From: Schauerella aestuarii
GTDB taxonomy: Bacteria; Pseudomonadota; Gammaproteobacteria; Burkholderiales; Burkholderiaceae_B
Length of the DNA stretch: 64,000 bases
Assembly: GCF_009866805.1 (NCBI RefSeq)
Contig: NZ_SIZW01000040.1
Location: forward strand, 186,001 to 250,000
Direction of reading: 5' to 3'
Of the stretch, positions 59,781 to 64,000 are shown piece after piece (position 1 is the stretch's first letter; the number at the start of each line of letters is the position of its first letter). A program made the translations under genes and the position numbers. The notes beneath the pieces were generated by a model. The model did not search any database, had not been told where the DNA came from, and saw only the letters and a list, made by a program, of their open reading frames with translations.

Positions 59781-62633
59781 TTACTTCGCAGTTGTCTTCT
59801 TCGCTGCTTTCTTTGCCGCTGCCTTCTTCGTTGCTTTCTTCGCGGGCGCGGTTTGAGCAGTGTTCTTCGCGCCAGCCTTTTTAGCCGCCGCCGTTTTCAA
59901 GGACACCGATGCGGCCTTTTCAGGCGCCTGTTTCGTCGCTTTTTTCGCCGGCACTTTGGCGGCTTTCTTGACGACCTTCGTAACGGCGTTGTCGGCAGTC
60001 ACACGGCTTGCCGACGCTGTCGCCGTCTTCACGGTTTTTTTCACCGCCCCTTTACGGGGCGTTCGTACGGCTGTCTTGACTGCCCCGGCACCGGTCGATT
60101 TGCCAACCGATTTACCAGCCGCCTTGGCGGCCATCTTCGAAGGCGTCAGGCCGTGCTCCTCGGCCACGGCGGCCTTCACATCCGCCACGGCGGCATCGTC
60201 GGTGGCGGAGGCCGTGACCGTGCGGCCCGCAGCGCGGCCCGCAGTGTCCGGCGCCGTTACCGATTCGGCAGGTTCGAGCACCAGTTGCGCCGGCGGACGC
60301 GAGGCGCCCGGCGTCGATGTTTGGTTATCGTCCAGCGCAGGCGTGGCATCCGCGCCGCGCGCCGAGGTGGCCTTGCCGTTGGCCTGTGCCGATCGACGGC
60401 CGCGGGCCGCGGCGCCGTTGGCGGTACCCCGTGCCGCTTTCGACGAGGACGATGCCGCCTTTTCGGCCGCGCGTTCGAACACCCGCGTCATTTCCGCCAA
60501 TCCTTCGGTGGCGGCCTGACCCAACGGCTCGGCGGCGCTCAGCACCTGTTTCATATCGCCCAATGCAGCGCGAATTTCGGCAGGGGTGGCATCGGCCAGC
60601 AAATCCGGGATGGCGCCGATCGCAGCCGGCCCATCCAGCATCATCACCAGGGCCTGATCGCGGATCACGTCCTTGAATTCCTGCAGCGACAGGATGTGGT
60701 CCTTTTCCAGGCGCAGCTTGCGAATGACGGCGAAGCTGCGCTCGTCGATACCGCCTTCGGCACGGCACACGTACAGCAGCATGCGCAGCGCGGCTTCGCG
60801 CACGCCACCCACGGTCATCAGTGCGCGCAGTTCTGCCGTGCGTTCGGCCATGAAGCGATGATGCTCGGGCGACACGCCCGGACGGCCGCGCAAGGGGCCA
60901 TTCTGGGCACCCAGGCCTGCGATATCCTGCACAACCGGCGAGCCGTACACCGACATGAACGTGTTCTCGTGCCAGTCGTCGCGCAACTGCTGCCAGATGT
61001 CCAATGCGCCGATCAACGTATTGGACAATGCATCGCGCGTTTGCACGAAGATGTTGTCCGGCTCGACGGCTTCCCGCTGGTCGCGGATCTGGTCGGCCAC
61101 GCCAGCGAAAGCTTTCATCCAGGGATTGCGGTCGGAAAACATCTCATACGACACGCGCAACGGATGCAGGCGCTGCATCGTTTCGGCGATCTGTGGCGTG
61201 ATCGTGGCTTTCAACCAAGGCTGCATGAAGCTGCGGTACATGCCCAGATTGATATCCGATACGCGCTTGACCGCAGCAAAGCGGCGCTCGTCTTCGGGCT
61301 CGTTGGCCACGATGGCGCGCACGTCGTTCAATTGACGACGTTCGAAGGCGAGCACGTAGTCGCCCTGGATCAGGTCCGCATTGAGCGTTTCAGGCGTTTT
61401 GTCGGCGATCTCGGCTTCGTACAGTCCCGGCGGCAGGACGTCGATCATGTCGATATTGCTCGTGAATTCCTGGTGCTCCTTGCGCGCCACGGCGCCGGAC
61501 ACAAAGATGCCCAGGTGGCCGATGCTTTCGTGCACGGCATAGACGATCGTCTGACCGTGCGCGCGGATTTGCGCGTCGTCTTCGTACAGATCGGGAATCC
61601 AGCCCAGCGCCTGCGGCGGGGGCGTGATGTTGTCGCCCTTGCTGCAAAACACGATGATCGGCGAACGAATATTGCGCAGGTCGATGCGGATACCGTCGGA
61701 GGTGACCAGGCCGCCGGTGGACAGGCGATTGCCGATGAAGAGGTTGTCGACGATGTACTGGATTTCCGGGCCGTTCAGGAACACATGGCCGCCCCACCAT
61801 TTTTCGAAGCTCAGATACCGTTTGGCTTCGGTATCGACATTGGCGTAGAGGTTGTATTGCTTGGCCCACAGGGTGTTGGCGGGATTGAGGTTTTCGAAGT
61901 TCTGCACCAGCCAGGCACCGTCGAAGGTACCGGCGCCCAGGTCACTGGCAAAGGCGGTGAGCCAACTGCCGCCGAGCAGGCCGCCCGAGTAGCGCATCGG
62001 ATTCATGCCGCGCCAGCCGGCCCAGTAAGAGAGCGGCGCGCCGGCGATGATGATGGGTCCGAACAGCTCGGGCCGCATGGCCGCCGTCATCATGATCTGC
62101 CACCCGGCCTGGCAATTACCCACCACGACCGGCTTGCCTTCGGCTTCCGGATGCAGGCCGATGATTTCTTCCAGGAAGCGCGCTTCGGCCAGCATCACGT
62201 CTTCGACGGTTTGCGTGGGCGTGGGCGACGGCAGGAAGGTGGCGAAGTAGCAAGGATGTCCGGCACGAACCGCGACGCCGATTTCGCTTTCGGGTTTGAA
62301 GCCGCCGATGCCGGGGCCGTGCCCGGCACGCGGGTCGACGACCAGAAACGGGCGCTTGGCCGGATCGACCTTGACGCCGTCTGTCGGTGGAATGCGCAGC
62401 AGGCCGTAGTTGACCGGGCGCTCGAGGGTGCGGCCGTCGAGCACCAGCTCGTAAGCCATGCTGAGCACATTGGGCGCTTGCTGGGCCATGTGCTCGTGAT
62501 ATTGATTACCGCGCTGGCGCATCACGTCGGCGTACAGGATGCTGCGTTCGACGGCGTCGCGCATGAAAGCGTAGGCGTCTGTCCAGGCAGCGGGCAGGCT
62601 GTTGGTCAGCACGTCGGTCGGGCTGGGCGTCAT
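59781..62633 (-). CDS. DUF3141 PhaC-like alpha/beta hydrolase with histone-H1-like C-terminal tail
   Basis: 950 residues from the ATG at 62633 with a GGAGGAG site. Residues ~60-390 are a PhaC-type alpha/beta hydrolase: Cys174 in GNCQAG, Asp334 in CSKGDN, His373 in SIGHLG make a Cys-Asp-His triad. Residues ~590-720 are helical and may be a TerB-like domain. From ~728 to the end is low-complexity, ending in repeated AKKA/KKAAAKK/KKTTAK blocks (about 885-950), like bacterial histone-H1 or PhaM tails. It may polymerise or hydrolyse hydroxyacyl esters; function unproven. The fold is secure, the tail is the odd part. Monocistronic. Confidence 0.88.
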   Translation of the reverse strand: MTPSPTDVLTNSLPAAWTDAYAFMRDAVERSILYADVMRQRGNQYHEHMAQQAPNVLSMAYELVLDGRTLERPVNYGLLRIPPTDGVKVDPAKRPFLVVDPRAGHGPGIGGFKPESEIGVAVRAGHPCYFATFLPSPTPTQTVEDVMLAEARFLEEIIGLHPEAEGKPVVVGNCQAGWQIMMTAAMRPELFGPIIIAGAPLSYWAGWRGMNPMRYSGGLLGGSWLTAFASDLGAGTFDGAWLVQNFENLNPANTLWAKQYNLYANVDTEAKRYLSFEKWWGGHVFLNGPEIQYIVDNLFIGNRLSTGGLVTSDGIRIDLRNIRSPIIVFCSKGDNITPPPQALGWIPDLYEDDAQIRAHGQTIVYAVHESIGHLGIFVSGAVARKEHQEFTSNIDMIDVLPPGLYEAEIADKTPETLNADLIQGDYVLAFERRQLNDVRAIVANEPEDERRFAAVKRVSDINLGMYRSFMQPWLKATITPQIAETMQRLHPLRVSYEMFSDRNPWMKAFAGVADQIRDQREAVEPDNIFVQTRDALSNTLIGALDIWQQLRDDWHENTFMSVYGSPVVQDIAGLGAQNGPLRGRPGVSPEHHRFMAERTAELRALMTVGGVREAALRMLLYVCRAEGGIDERSFAVIRKLRLEKDHILSLQEFKDVIRDQALVMMLDGPAAIGAIPDLLADATPAEIRAALGDMKQVLSAAEPLGQAATEGLAEMTRVFERAAEKAASSSSKAARGTANGAAARGRRSAQANGKATSARGADATPALDDNQTSTPGASRPPAQLVLEPAESVTAPDTAGRAAGRTVTASATDDAAVADVKAAVAEEHGLTPSKMAAKAAGKSVGKSTGAGAVKTAVRTPRKGAVKKTVKTATASASRVTADNAVTKVVKKAAKVPAKKATKQAPEKAASVSLKTAAAKKAGAKNTAQTAPAKKATKKAAAKKAAKKTTAK

Positions 62634-62921
62634 TGTCGTTCTCCTCCGTGACGCGCTCGCTCGAATCGGCGCGTCGGTCTGTCGACCATTACACCGCAAA
62701 GCTTGCTGCGCTGCAACATGCGGGCGACATGACAAATGAAACGGCAGCCACGGCATTGCGCCGTCATCGAACGGACATCTGCAAGCGAGCCAACCCCACA
62801 TGGAATGCGCAACGGTTGGCTTTCAAGCATCGCGCCGGCCAGGCTCGGCAGGGGCCGCCCTGCATGCCCGCTAACCCGCAAGCGTGAGCCCTGCGCCGGC
62901 GCGATCGATCGGAAACGAAGG
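62634..62921. other. Non-coding spacer
   Basis: 288 bp between the DUF3141 gene and the GNAT gene, both on the minus strand. It contains the upstream region of the DUF3141 gene with its ribosome site. I see no gene, hairpin or repeat here. Confidence 0.5.
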
Positions 62922-63407
62922 CTACGGCGTCAGATATTTCTGCCAGAACTGGGCGTGCCCCATGGCGCTGTCGAGTACGTAGGGTGCGAATCCTGCATTT
63001 TCGTACAGTTTGCGGGCGGGGCCATTGCCTTCGAGCACCTCCAGTGTGACCTTGCAGCAGCCGAGCTCACGCGCCAGGGTCTCGACGCCTGCCATCAGTC
63101 GAGCGCCCACGCCTTGCTTGCGAAACGCGCCATCGACCATGAAATCGTGCACGTTGAGAATCGGCGCACAGGCAAACGACGAAAACGCCTCGATGCAGAT
63201 CGCCAGGCCAGCCGGCACATCGTCCATTCGGGCGATCAACGCATGCGCGTGGGGGCGCTTCGCCAGCTCGGCGGCGAGGTGGGTGCGGGTGTGCTCGGAG
63301 AGCGGCGTGCCGCCGCCCATGGGGTCGCGCGCGTAGGCGTCAAGCAGCGCGACGACCTCGCCGGCATCGCGAGATGAGCGAAAATCTGCGGTATGGATGT
63401 GAAGCAC
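62922..63407 (-). CDS. GNAT-family N-acetyltransferase
   Basis: 161 residues from a GTG at 63407, which has GAGGAG 9 bp upstream; an ATG at 63416 is nearly adjacent to that site and so less likely. The acetyl-CoA loop is DGAFRKQGVGARLMAGVETLARELGC (R-x2-G-x-G/A), followed by LEVLEGNGPARKLYENAGF. The substrate is unknown; the context does not help. Confidence 0.85.
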   Translation of the reverse strand: MLHIHTADFRSSRDAGEVVALLDAYARDPMGGGTPLSEHTRTHLAAELAKRPHAHALIARMDDVPAGLAICIEAFSSFACAPILNVHDFMVDGAFRKQGVGARLMAGVETLARELGCCKVTLEVLEGNGPARKLYENAGFAPYVLDSAMGHAQFWQKYLTP

Positions 63408-63643
63408 GGATTGCATCTCCTCGGTGTTACGGTTACCGTTCGAGCCGAATTATGCGCGACCTATGGCGTACCTATGATGTATTGCGTTTCGTGAGCGCGG
63501 CTTCTATCGTGTTTATGCGGTGCTCGGTGCTCTGTGCCCGTGCGCGACAATCGCAGTCTTGAACGTCGCAGGTTGAAAGCAGCGCGATGAGACGCGGATG
63601 AAATATACGGTTTGACCCTTTTGATGCGCTATGGCGCGCAAGT

Positions 63644-64000
63644 ATGGCCCTCAAGAACTACTACGCAAGCTTAGGTTTGAAGCGCAATGCCACTGGCGAC
63701 GATGTTCGCCAGGCATATCGCCGCCTGGCGCGCCGCTACCATCCGGATGTCAGCGCCGAGCTGGACGCCGAGGTGCGCATGCGTGAGATCAACGAGGCGT
63801 ACGGTGTGCTGAGCGATCCCATGCGCCGTCGCGCCTATGACCGCGAGACCTTGGTCGCGACACGGTCGACCCATTTCGGTCCCGGGGCCGCGTGGAATGG
63901 CAGCAGTGGATTCGGCCGCACGCGCCCACGCCCGGCACAACCGGCGCGCAGCCACACCGAAGACGACTTCTTTTCCTCCCTCTTTGCCCGCGCACGGCGT
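63644..64000 (+). CDS. DnaJ/CbpA-type J-domain protein (3' end cut by window)
   Basis: 119 codons are visible without a stop. A J-domain fills residues ~4-70: KNYYASLGLKRNATGDDVRQAYRRLARRYHPDVS with the HPD tripeptide, then NEAYGVLSDPMRRRAYDRE. A short Gly/Phe-poor linker with Arg/Pro follows and the sequence ends in a basic stretch. It is probably a cofactor of DnaK; CbpA-like or a shorter J-protein cannot be decided without the rest. Confidence 0.88.
   Translation, partial: MALKNYYASLGLKRNATGDDVRQAYRRLARRYHPDVSAELDAEVRMREINEAYGVLSDPMRRRAYDRETLVATRSTHFGPGAAWNGSSGFGRTRPRPAQPARSHTEDDFFSSLFARARR

Noticed and set aside
59754-62651. A very long open frame on the plus strand opposite the DUF3141 gene
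   Set aside because: It is Arg/His/Ala-rich nonsense typical of the antisense of a high-GC gene; the minus-strand protein has motifs and a ribosome site.

Overview
The window is high-GC DNA from a Gram-negative betaproteobacterium, most likely Burkholderiales and probably Alcaligenaceae-like. This rests on gene content (NAD-dependent fds-type formate dehydrogenase, tkt-gap-pgk order, maeB, UbiD, CysG, DUF883/YqjE pair, DUF3141 protein) and on codon style. It cannot be fixed to a genus without a search. Nearly all of it is dense chromosomal coding sequence with short spacers. I see no insertion sequence, prophage, CRISPR array or integration scar, so most of it is core or lineage-specific metabolism rather than a mobile island.

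Layout. Positions 1-905 hold a truncated DUF442-type phosphatase and a universal stress protein. Positions 1000-14359 form a formate/molybdenum block: a soluble NAD-dependent formate dehydrogenase operon (fdsG-B-A, fdhD, fdsD) with an OFA-family formate/oxalate-type transporter behind it. A divergent ModE/LysR-like regulator is followed by moaA, and a moeA-moaB-moaE-moaD-moaC operon converges on moaA. Regulator, enzyme, sulfuration factor and much of the molybdopterin pathway are therefore contiguous. Positions 14491-20458 carry a Tat-exported dienelactone-hydrolase-like protein, a small secreted unknown, a peroxiredoxin, an MFS transporter with a long acidic tail, an EamA transporter and bioB. 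Three tRNAs (Ala, Glu, Asp) lie at 21148-21496 behind a 690-bp spacer rich in short repeats.

Positions 21715-37647 are largely housekeeping: aldo/keto reductase; miaB-phoH-ybeY-corC-lnt (tRNA modification, rRNA maturation, envelope lipoprotein acylation); a PAP2 phosphatase; queA-tgt and yajC-secD-secF (queuosine and Sec export); dacB; upp. Positions 37779-50035 hold cysG, a secreted four-cysteine unknown, a DUF883/YqjE/YqjK-like envelope cassette that runs directly into a heme utilisation operon (hmuSTUV), ubiD, a lytic transglycosylase, an aminotransferase and a predicted FAD-linked oxidase. Positions 50096-64000 hold maeB, a patatin, an orphan barstar-like protein, rsmE, the tkt-gap-pgk carbon-metabolism run, a DUF3141 PhaC-like hydrolase with a histone-H1-like tail, a GNAT acetyltransferase and a truncated DnaJ-family gene.

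Nothing here is a clear new defence or secretion system. The most unusual items are the DUF3141 protein with its roughly 220-residue low-complexity, Lys/Ala-rich C-terminus, the maeB-patatin-barstar overlap, the formate transporter that appears fused to its small subunit, the perfect inverted repeat in the fds regulator/operon promoter region, and several families of degenerate tandem repeats in intergenic spacers.
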